From Hyphomicrobiaceae bacterium UBA4118 (lineage in GTDB: Bacteria; Pseudomonadota; Alphaproteobacteria; Rhizobiales; Methyloligellaceae), in contig DFXC01000075.1 of NCBI GenBank assembly GCA_002383105.1, positions 1 to 23,847 on the forward strand: DNA of 23,847 bases. Reading direction: 5' to 3'. The notes below the pieces were generated by a model. The model saw only the letters and a program-made list of their open reading frames with translations, did no database searches and was not told where the DNA came from. Position 1 is the stretch's first letter. Every line of letters starts with the position of its first letter. A program made the translations under genes and the position numbers. Below are positions 18,153 to 23,847 of this stretch, one piece after another.

Positions 18153-19475
18153 TTAGGGCGCGCCACGTTCCCTCCCCCGCGAGATCCCTTCGGCGCTCAC
18201 GAAGCGAGCGCGACAATCGAAGCCCGCGCGCTGGCCCCAACCCGGCAGGCTGCCAAGCACCGGCACGCCGATAAAATCCTTGCCCCGCCAGCATCCTGGC
18301 AGCGTCCGGCCGGCAAGTCGCGGGAGGCTTGCGGCGACCTCTGAGCGGTCGCGCAAGGCCCGGAAACCGAAATCGCCGAGGCCGCGGACGGTGACGGGCT
18401 CCCTCTCATCCGGCCCGAGCTCGATCCTGAAGCGGTTGTCCCAGAGCATCCGCCCTCCCGGCTCGAGCCTGGCGACCGGAAGGCCTTTCGCCCTGACCTC
18501 GCGGAAGATGCCGAGGCGCCTGGAGATAGGCTCGAGCCGGCACCGCCCAAGCGTATGGGTCTTTTCAGGATTCTCCGCGAGACCAGCGAGCAAGGCCTCG
18601 AGCTTGGAGAGCCTCAATGGCTCCTCGCCGCCGCCCACTCTGGCGATGAGGCAGGAGAGTGCGCGAAGGGCGATCTCTTGCGGCGCCGAAGCGAGCGCCT
18701 CTCGGTCGATGAGCGAATAGCCCGCTTCGCTCGTCTCGCTGCTCGCGGCGAGGAAGCTTTGCGCGGCGAGATCCAGCGCCTCGCGCGCACGCCGCAAGCG
18801 CCGCGCCGAGAGCGCAAGCGCTTCTGGCGTCAGGCCGAGCGCGATGAGCGCCGCGCCGCTTCCCCGCACCCGCGCACGCTCGAAGCGAGGATCGCTATTG
18901 CTCGGGTCGGAGGCAAAGCCGATCCCCTGCTCGTTCAGCGTGGCGACAAGACGCGCCTTCGGCACGTCGAGCAACGGCCGCAAGACGGCGATGCCCGCCC
19001 AGGTGCCCTGCTCCGGAATGGCCGCCAAGCCGTCCAGCCCGCTGCCACGTTTGAGCCGCATCAGGAAGGTCTCGGCCTGGTCGTCTTGGGTGTGGGCGGT
19101 GACGAGGGCCTGAATGTCGTGGGCGTGGCAGAAGCCTGCCATGAGGTCATAGCGCACGGCCCGCGCCCGCGCCTGGAGACTCGCGGTCCGAGCACCCCCG
19201 CCCTCCCAGGAAAGGATCGCGTGGGGGAGGCCAAGGGTCTGAGCCATGCGCCCGACCATCAGCGCCTCGTCGCGGGACTGAGCGCGAAGCCCGTGATCGA
19301 CCGTGAGCACGCTGAGCTTGCGGGCCGAGCCCTGATCGGCACGCCAGCCTGCGGCAAGGTGCATGAGCGCGAGGCTGTCGGGTCCGCCGGAGACGGCAAG
19401 TGCAAGATGGGGAAAGCGCTGAAGCTTCTCGAAGAGCTTCCGCGCCTCCTGAACCGAGATGGGTAAAGCGGTCAT
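18153..19475 (-). CDS. tilS: tRNA(Ile)-lysidine synthetase
   Basis: Adds lysine to C34 of the tRNA-Ile CAU anticodon with ATP, so that it reads AUA codons; essential in most bacteria. The 440-residue protein carries the PP-loop signature LALAVSGGPDSLAL with SGGPDS at 29-34, then VDHGLRAQSRDEA, the TAHTQDDQAETFLMRLKRGSG motif that forms the catalytic pocket, and the GIGFASDPSN segment. Linker and C-terminal domains follow. The ATG at 19475 lies one base after the cpoB stop (TGACATG), so the two genes are translationally coupled; the frame continues open far upstream across cpoB, but that part is antiframe noise. ftsH follows after 168 bases with its own promoter. Confidence 0.95.
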   Translation of the reverse strand: MTALPISVQEARKLFEKLQRFPHLALAVSGGPDSLALMHLAAGWRADQGSARKLSVLTVDHGLRAQSRDEALMVGRMAQTLGLPHAILSWEGGGARTASLQARARAVRYDLMAGFCHAHDIQALVTAHTQDDQAETFLMRLKRGSGLDGLAAIPEQGTWAGIAVLRPLLDVPKARLVATLNEQGIGFASDPSNSDPRFERARVRGSGAALIALGLTPEALALSARRLRRAREALDLAAQSFLAASSETSEAGYSLIDREALASAPQEIALRALSCLIARVGGGEEPLRLSKLEALLAGLAENPEKTHTLGRCRLEPISRRLGIFREVRAKGLPVARLEPGGRMLWDNRFRIELGPDEREPVTVRGLGDFGFRALRDRSEVAASLPRLAGRTLPGCWRGKDFIGVPVLGSLPGWGQRAGFDCRARFVSAEGISRGRERGAP

Positions 19476-19476
19476 G

Positions 19477-20559
19477 TCAGCAACCCGCCTTCTTGCGCTC
19501 GCTCTTGGCCTCATCGCGAATTTGGTCGGGCGCCGTGGGGAACTTGGCCTTGAGCTCGCCGAAGGTCGAGCAGGCGGCGTCCTTTTGGCCGAGCGCTGCC
19601 AGCGACATGGCGAGCCTGAGCAGGGTGTCTGGCGCCTTATCGCCCGACTTATGTTTCTTGTAGCCTTTGAGGAAGGCGTCGGCCGCGTTCTTGTAGTCGC
19701 CGCGCATGTAATAGGTCTCGCCGATCCAGTACTGCGCGTTGCCGGCAAGGGCATCGTCGGGGTAGCTCGCAAGCAGTTGCCGGAAGGCAGCTTCCGCGCC
19801 GGCGTAGTCCCGCTGCAGAACCGCCCCGTAGCCCTGCTCATAGAGCGCTTGCGCATCGCTTGAGGGCAGAGCCGCCGTGAGGCTTTGGTTGTCGCCGCCA
19901 GCGCTCCCGGCCGAGGGCGGCAGAAGCGGCTGTGGACTCTCCTGGCCCGCCGCCCCGGATTGTTGGCCGTCGGCAGGCTTGGGGCCATACCACCGCGGCT
20001 GCGAGGTATCGCCGGCGGCTGAGGCCAAAGCCGCATCGGAGGATGGTTCCGGCGCCTGACCCTGCCGCTGCGGCGGTGCGGCACTCGGTGGCAGCGGCGC
20101 CAAGGGCGCCGGTGCTGCGGAAAGCTTCGCCTCGAGCGCGCTCATTTGCTGGCCGATCCGCTCGAGCTGGCTCGTCAGAGCGGTGATCTGGGTCTCGAGT
20201 GCATCGACGCGAGGACCGAGGTCACCCTCAGGGGTCTGGCCTTGGGGGACAGAAGGTGCGGCCACGGCTTCCACCGGCAGTGTGGCGCCGGGCTTAGCGC
20301 GGATGAAGGATTCGAGCGTGCCGACCAGAACCTGAAGGTCGCCGATCTTGTCCTCGATCCGACCAATGCGGGCCCCGACCGAATCGCCCCCTTGCGCCTT
20401 TGCGGTAGGAGCAGACTGAGACGGCGAACCCTGCTCAGGCTGAGGCAGGCTCTGCTGGGCAACGGCTTGAGCGGCCGGCAGGCCGACAATCAAGAGCGCT
20501 GCCGATAACGCGAAGGCCAAGCGCAATCGCTTGCGCCATTTGGAGGCCGATAAAATCAC
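19477..20559 (-). CDS. cpoB: Cell division coordinator CpoB (YbgF), periplasmic TPR protein
   Basis: Periplasmic partner of the Tol-Pal system that in E. coli coordinates outer-membrane constriction with PBP1B activity. The 360-residue protein begins with a basic stretch (SKWRKRLRL) and a hydrophobic core ending around AAQAVA, a Sec signal peptide. Predicted coiled-coil helices lie at about 60-90 (IGRIEDKIGDLQVLVGTLES) and 110-145 (RVDALETQITALTSQLERIG). A Pro/Gln/Ser linker follows, then three TPR-like repeats from about 230 (ALYEQGYGAVLQRDYAGAEA; YWIGETYYMRGDYKNAADAF; TLLRLAMSLAALGQKDAACS). Start is GTG 20559 with AAGG about 9 bases upstream; it fits the signal peptide. pal is 181 bases upstream and tilS begins one base after the stop. 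Confidence 0.93.
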   Translation of the reverse strand: MILSASKWRKRLRLAFALSAALLIVGLPAAQAVAQQSLPQPEQGSPSQSAPTAKAQGGDSVGARIGRIEDKIGDLQVLVGTLESFIRAKPGATLPVEAVAAPSVPQGQTPEGDLGPRVDALETQITALTSQLERIGQQMSALEAKLSAAPAPLAPLPPSAAPPQRQGQAPEPSSDAALASAAGDTSQPRWYGPKPADGQQSGAAGQESPQPLLPPSAGSAGGDNQSLTAALPSSDAQALYEQGYGAVLQRDYAGAEAAFRQLLASYPDDALAGNAQYWIGETYYMRGDYKNAADAFLKGYKKHKSGDKAPDTLLRLAMSLAALGQKDAACSTFGELKAKFPTAPDQIRDEAKSERKKAGC

Positions 20560-20698
20560 CGATGGGACCTTGCCAGTTGTGACCAGCAGCGGCGCTCTCT
20601 CTCATGAACAAGCGCCAAACACGCCGAATCCTGACGCATTTGTCCGGCCTTTTGGGGCCAAACTGTGATGCGCTGCGTTGCAACGTCCCGCTGGCGTC

Positions 20699-20718
20699 AC
20701 CCCGGCGAAAGCCGGGGT
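20699..20718. repeat. REP-like palindromic hairpin between pal and cpoB
   Basis: ACCCCGGC, a GAAA tetraloop and GCCGGGGT form a perfect 8-bp stem within GTCACCCCGGCGAAAGCCGG. Elements of this form are common as dispersed short palindromes in alphaproteobacterial genomes. It is located 22 bases past the pal stop on the transcript and could stabilise or separate the pal and cpoB messages. No T-run follows. Confidence 0.6.
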
Positions 20719-20740
20719 CCGCACCGAGGCAGAGCCCTGG

Positions 20741-21256
20741 CTAGTAGTTTCTGGCGACCGCCGCGTTGTTCAAGACTGTCTGGGCGCGGCGGTTCTGGTT
20801 CCAGCATGACGCCTCATCGCACACCGCGATCGGCCGCTCCTTGCCGTAGGAGATGGTCCGTATCCTCGCCGCGGCTACCCCCTGGTGCGCCAGAAAGCTC
20901 CTAACGGCCGTCGCCCGCCGGGCGCCGAGCGCGATATTGTATTCGCGCGTGCCGCGCTCGTCGGCGTGGCCTTCGATGGTCACCGAATATTGCGAGTATT
21001 GATTGAGCCACCTGGCCTGGTTTGTCAGGATGCCTTGCGCCTCACCCGTCAGCGCCGAGCTATCTTCCTGGAAGTGGACCAAATCCCCGACATTTACGGC
21101 AAATTCCTGGGGCGAACCGGGGGATGCCACGGAGCCAGTGCTGCCGAGGCCGTATTCTTGCGGCTGCCCGTGGCGCCCGCAGGCCGCGAGCAACAAAGCA
21201 AACACCAAGACGCCTGCAAATTTGCAGGCGTGGTCAATCCCACCACTCCAACGCAT
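20741..21256 (-). CDS. pal: Peptidoglycan-associated lipoprotein Pal
   Basis: Outer-membrane lipoprotein that binds peptidoglycan and TolB and keeps the envelope together at constriction. The 171-residue precursor has a lipobox LLAAC with the lipidated Cys26, a short flexible linker, and an OmpA-like domain from about residue 55 containing VHFQEDSSAL, TIEGHADERGTREYNIALGARRA and ISYGKERP. Two later cysteines (VCDEASC) are likely disulfide-bonded. ATG 21256 is preceded by GGGAG at about 9 bases. The signal peptide region is partly encoded by a perfect 22-bp palindrome (21210-21231). The order lipoprotein-pal-cpoB on the minus strand follows tolB, but with a 213-base gap before pal that holds two hairpins. 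Confidence 0.97.
   Translation of the reverse strand: MRWSGGIDHACKFAGVLVFALLLAACGRHGQPQEYGLGSTGSVASPGSPQEFAVNVGDLVHFQEDSSALTGEAQGILTNQARWLNQYSQYSVTIEGHADERGTREYNIALGARRATAVRSFLAHQGVAAARIRTISYGKERPIAVCDEASCWNQNRRAQTVLNNAAVARNY
21210..21231. repeat. 22-bp perfect palindrome inside the pal signal-peptide coding region
   Basis: Each half reads ACGCCTGCAAA followed by its exact complement TTTGCAGGCGT, with no spacer. It lies at nucleotides 26-47 of the pal reading frame and encodes part of HACKFAGV. On DNA it is a potential dimer-binding site; on mRNA it could fold close to the start codon. Confidence 0.85.
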
Positions 21257-21370
21257 TACTGGTTACTCCCGCTAGCCAAATTTTAGGAAATCGTAGAGGG
21301 CAATGCCTTAACGAACTCCTAATTCCCGGGTGTCGGGAGGCTAGATCATGGGAGTGGCTAGAAAAGGAAG

Positions 21371-21451
21371 GGATGCCTGGGACGCCGCCGCATGTCGCTA
21401 CGGCGTCCCGGCATCCATGTCCCATCTCGCGGAAGACAAGGGCTTCCGCGA
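21371..21451. repeat. Two tandem hairpins between the small lipoprotein gene and pal
   Basis: First hairpin: GGATGCC-T-GGGACGCCG (21371-21387) pairs with CGGCGTCCCGGCATCC (21401-21416), 16 bp with one bulged T. Second: TCGCGGAAG (21427-21435) pairs with CTTCCGCGA (21443-21451). The pair of neighbouring palindromes resembles a BIME/REP-type element. No T-run follows on either strand, so intrinsic termination is doubtful. They separate the lipoprotein message from pal. Confidence 0.6.
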
Positions 21452-21469
21452 TAAATCCCTGGTCGCGGC

Positions 21470-21625
21470 TTAGACGCGAACAACCTGCTCGACCACGACG
21501 TCCGCAGACCCAAGCTTCAGTGGCTGGGTGGCCACGGCCTTCTCGTGGTGGCCGAAGCAGCCACCAAGCGCAACGGTGGCGGCCACGATCGTGGCGACGA
21601 TGATAACGCCCTTCAAACCCTGCAT
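21470..21625 (-). CDS. 51-residue lipoprotein within the tol-pal cluster
   Basis: A very small predicted lipoprotein of unknown function. It begins MQGLKGVIIVATIVAATVALGGC with lipobox LGGC and lipidated Cys23; the mature peptide has only 29 residues (FGHHEKAVATQPLKLGS, then a Val-rich end VVVEQVVRV). The start at 21625 is supported by AAAGGAG about 8 bases upstream and by the signal peptide; a GTG or ATG further up would add unrelated residues. Residue after Cys is Phe, not Asp, so export to the outer membrane is expected under the E. coli rule. The gene has a possible promoter at 21666-21694 and is followed by tandem hairpins. Small lipoproteins of this type are often missed by annotation. 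Its placement suggests an envelope role, which is inference. Confidence 0.78.
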   Translation of the reverse strand: MQGLKGVIIVATIVAATVALGGCFGHHEKAVATQPLKLGSADVVVEQVVRV

Positions 21626-21922
21626 GGTCTTCTCTCCTTTGGTTAAACGGCAGTAGCCGTCTTTGCATGTACCGGTGTGGCGTTTTGAGATCAAGAACGG
21701 ACTGCTGTCCCTGGACCGTTTTGTCGGTGAATGATGCTAAAATGCCACTCCGAATCTCATCCTCCAGCTCATTCAGGCTATCTCCCTCGGAGACGCCGAT
21801 CAAGCTTGGTTAACAGGCTGGAGGACTATGATTAAAAAAGGGTAAGAGCACCGTTGCTTTTGGGACACAGCTGCCCAGAAAGAAGGCCCTGCACGCCGCC
21901 AAAAAGCGCGCTCTCGCGGCCC
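21626..21922. other. Intergenic region between tolB and the small lipoprotein gene
   Basis: About 300 bases with no supported gene. The minus strand stays open over part of it, but without codon bias or motif. It contains the likely lipoprotein promoter, a small ACGGC-AGTA-GCCGT hairpin (21647-21660), and a TTTTTTAATC stretch (minus strand, around 21840-21831) with no good preceding stem. Confidence 0.45.
21666..21694 (-). promoter_or_regulatory. Possible promoter of the small lipoprotein gene
   Basis: On the minus strand TTGATC (21694-21689) is followed after 17 bases by TACATG (21671-21666). The -35 is good, the -10 matches only three positions. Transcription would start near 21659, about 34 bases before the ATG. 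Confidence 0.3.
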
Positions 21923-23287
21923 TTAATTGATGAGGGGCGACCAGGCCGGATCGGAGCCGAAGGCGGGCGTCGCCACCTGGCGTTCGTTATAGCCCGTGAG
22001 GTCGATGGTGTAGAGCTTGGGTCCACCCGTGGCGCCCGGTGATTCTCTGAAGAACATCAGCACTCTGCCGTTAGGCGCCCAGGTCGGGCCCTCGTTGTGG
22101 AAACCCTCGGTCAGAATGCGCTCGCCGGTGCCGTCGGGCTTCATCACGCCGATCAGGAACTCTCCCCCGAGCCTCTTGGTGAAGGCGATAAGATCGCCGC
22201 GCGGCGACCAGACCGGCGTCGAGTAGCTGCCCTCGCCCCGGCTGATCCGGCGCTGGTTCGTGCCGTCGGCGTCCATGACGTAGATCTGCTGGGAGCCGTC
22301 CCGGTCGGTCTCGAACACGATCTGCCTCCCGTCGGGGGAGTAGCAGGGCGCCGTGTCGATGGCATTTGTGCTGGTGAGCTGGAGGCTGCGCCGGCTGCGC
22401 AAATCCATGGCGAAGAGATTGGCGTTGCCCTCCTGCTCCAGGCTCATGACGATTTGCTGCCCGTCAGGAGAGAAGCGCGGCGCAAACGTCATGCCCGGGA
22501 AGGCGCCGACGATCTCCTTCTGCCCGGTCTCGATATTGAGCAGGTAGACCCGGGGCGTGTCGCCCTCGAAGGACATGTAGGTGATCTCTTGCGTCGAGGG
22601 GCTGAAGCGGGGGGTCAGCACCAGATTCTGGCCCGTCGTCAGCAACCTGACGTTGTAGCCATCCTGATCCATGATGGCGAGGCGCTTCATGCGCTTGTCC
22701 TTCGGGCCCGATTCGTCGACGAACACGATGCGGGTGTCGAAATAGCCCTTCTCGCCGGTGATCCGCTCATAGATCGAATCGGCGATGATATGCCCGATGC
22801 GGCGGGCCTCCTTAGGCTGTGCGAAGAACTGCTCACCGGCGAGCTGCTTACCGGAGAATACGTCCCACAACCGGAACTCGGCCTTGAGCCTGCCGTCGGC
22901 GCTGCCGATACGCCCGACGACGAGAGCTTGCGCGTTGACGACCCGCCAATCCTCGAAGCGAGGCACGGCGTCGGTGCCGACACCCTTCTCGACAAAGGCT
23001 GCCTGGTCGATCGGACTGAACAGCCCTGAGGCGCGGAGATCGCCTGCCACCACATCGGAGATTTCGCGCGCGGCTTGCGCGTCGACCGACCCGTCGCCGG
23101 CGAAATCGGGAATCGCGATGGGCAGCGCCTGGATGGTGCCTTGCGTGATGTTGAGCTCGACCACGGCCTTTGCGGGCTCCGCAGTGACGAGCGCGCCAAG
23201 CATCGCCAGGACGAGCGCGAAGCTCAGCCCGCGGCAGCGCGAAAGCGGCGAGCTCGGATCGGCGGGGCGAGACATCTTGAGTGGCAT
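21923..23287 (-). CDS. tolB: Tol-Pal system periplasmic protein TolB
   Basis: Periplasmic component that binds Pal and is pulled by TolA, releasing Pal from peptidoglycan where it is needed. The 454-residue precursor has a signal peptide (core [14 protein letters not shown], cut near AKA), an N-terminal alpha/beta domain (about 45-175, [21 protein letters not shown] onward), and a six-bladed beta-propeller with repeated 'SPDGxxI' blades ([46 protein letters not shown]). I chose the ATG at 23287; another ATG at 23275 is possible, and neither has a clear Shine-Dalgarno site. The gene starts 26 bases after the tolA stop, so reinitiation is plausible. Confidence 0.96.
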   Translation of the reverse strand: MPLKMSRPADPSSPLSRCRGLSFALVLAMLGALVTAEPAKAVVELNITQGTIQALPIAIPDFAGDGSVDAQAAREISDVVAGDLRASGLFSPIDQAAFVEKGVGTDAVPRFEDWRVVNAQALVVGRIGSADGRLKAEFRLWDVFSGKQLAGEQFFAQPKEARRIGHIIADSIYERITGEKGYFDTRIVFVDESGPKDKRMKRLAIMDQDGYNVRLLTTGQNLVLTPRFSPSTQEITYMSFEGDTPRVYLLNIETGQKEIVGAFPGMTFAPRFSPDGQQIVMSLEQEGNANLFAMDLRSRRSLQLTSTNAIDTAPCYSPDGRQIVFETDRDGSQQIYVMDADGTNQRRISRGEGSYSTPVWSPRGDLIAFTKRLGGEFLIGVMKPDGTGERILTEGFHNEGPTWAPNGRVLMFFRESPGATGGPKLYTIDLTGYNERQVATPAFGSDPAWSPLIN

Positions 23288-23313
23288 CGTGATTGGCGAA
23301 TCGGCAGGGGGCT

Positions 23314-23847
23314 CTAGCCGTTCCGATACATCTCGCTTGGGTCGAAATTGAGGATCATGTCGCGCCAGAGTGCGAATTTCGCTTTCGGCAGCGCATAAGG
23401 CTGGCACTGGTAGACGGCCCTGACGGCGCTGTCGGCGGCAGCCTGGAAGAAGGGCGAGGAGCCGCTATTGGCGACGGTCGGATAGCCGACCAGCGTCCCG
23501 TCCTCGTTGAGCTGGAGCCGGAGCTTCACCACGATCTGATCGGCGCCGAGGCCACCGGGCGGCGGGGTCCAGCAATCCGCGATGCGCGCTCTTAAGGCAT
23601 CGATCTCATTCACCGACATGGCCATGTCCGTGCCGTTCGACTGCCCGTGCACCTTCTTTTTGGGGGCCTCGTCGGCAGGCTCGACCGGCTTCGGCTCGTT
23701 GTCCGCATCGGGGATCTTGTTGAGGAGCGCCGCGATATTGTCGGGGTTGAAAACGCGCTTCTTGGGGGCCGGGGGCTTAGGCTTTTTCGGCGGATCGGCT
23801 GCGGCCTCTTTAGCGGGCTTCGCCGGCTTTTCAGCATCCTTGGGCTC
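23314..23847 (-). CDS. tolA: Tol-Pal system protein TolA, C-terminal part (truncated by window edge)
   Basis: Inner-membrane protein whose C-terminal domain reaches through the periplasm to TolB and Pal, energised by TolQR. The last 177 codons are visible, and the frame is open to the window edge. The first 35 or so residues are a Lys/Pro/Ala-rich stretch, the end of the extended domain II; then [19 protein letters not shown], a typical junction, a second short charged linker ([15 protein letters not shown]), and the globular C-terminal domain from about [17 protein letters not shown]. The two cysteines (ADCW and YQCQPY) match the disulfide of TolA domain III. The GTG at 23652 is internal, not the start. 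The N-terminal membrane anchor lies outside the window; tolQ and tolR are expected beyond. Confidence 0.95.
   Translation of the reverse strand, partial: EPKDAEKPAKPAKEAAADPPKKPKPPAPKKRVFNPDNIAALLNKIPDADNEPKPVEPADEAPKKKVHGQSNGTDMAMSVNEIDALRARIADCWTPPPGGLGADQIVVKLRLQLNEDGTLVGYPTVANSGSSPFFQAAADSAVRAVYQCQPYALPKAKFALWRDMILNFDPSEMYRNG

Noticed and set aside
19476..20084. Upstream extension of the tilS frame by about 200 codons
   Set aside because: It runs through cpoB in another frame and is Arg/Pro/Ser-rich noise; TilS begins at the ATG next to the cpoB stop.
21820..21845. GGAGG followed by ATG and a five-codon frame (MIKKG) on the plus strand
   Set aside because: Spacing of 3 bases is too short, the frame is trivial, and nothing downstream on that strand would be controlled by it.

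Overview
The window looks like chromosomal DNA of a GC-rich alphaproteobacterium, most likely of the Hyphomicrobiales (Rhizobiales). The reasons are the gene order tolA-tolB-pal-cpoB-tilS-ftsH ... folP-glmM ... serC ... purA on one strand, an alphaproteobacterial-type SerC, a FolP with a long N-terminal extension, and promoter-like sites resembling the rhizobial CTTGAC-N17-CTATAT pattern. I cannot name a genus from the sequence.

Layout. Positions 1-8717 are an accessory part that is mostly metabolic: the end of an EmrB-type drug efflux pump (+), a small secreted protein (-), a short-chain dehydrogenase with an altered active site (+), a DUF4239/bestrophin-like membrane protein (+), a flavin-containing monooxygenase (-) divergent from a VAO-type FAD oxidoreductase (+), an aldo/keto reductase (+) and a second short-chain dehydrogenase (-). 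The second dehydrogenase lies directly behind purA. Positions 8726-14810 carry housekeeping genes on the minus strand: purA, serC, glmM and folP. They are interrupted by a small secreted protein gene (+) and by the 3' relic of an outer-membrane beta-barrel gene that still has its own terminator. Positions 14811-16043 are an apparent insertion: a gene of clearly lower GC on the plus strand, product unknown, between folP and ftsH. Positions 16044-23847 are the envelope block on the minus strand: ftsH, tilS, cpoB, pal, a 51-residue lipoprotein gene, tolB and the 3' part of tolA.

How the genes fit together. TolA, TolB, Pal and CpoB form the Tol-Pal system, which links the outer membrane, peptidoglycan and inner membrane at constriction. 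FtsH performs membrane protein quality control, TilS makes the tRNA-Ile lysidine, GlmM feeds UDP-GlcNAc and so peptidoglycan and LPS synthesis, and FolP feeds folate. PurA and SerC belong to AMP and serine biosynthesis. The oxidoreductases at the left could act on hydrophobic carbonyl or alcohol substrates together, but nothing in the sequence proves a common pathway.

No CRISPR array, insertion sequence, transposase, rRNA or tRNA gene was seen. I see no clear-cut new multi-gene system. The best leads are the low-GC gene with an R-x4-H motif at 15113-15895, the outer-membrane gene relic at 12005-12133, the SDR with YxxxR, the repeat in the ftsH ribosome binding region, and the unannotated-looking small lipoprotein inside the tol-pal cluster.
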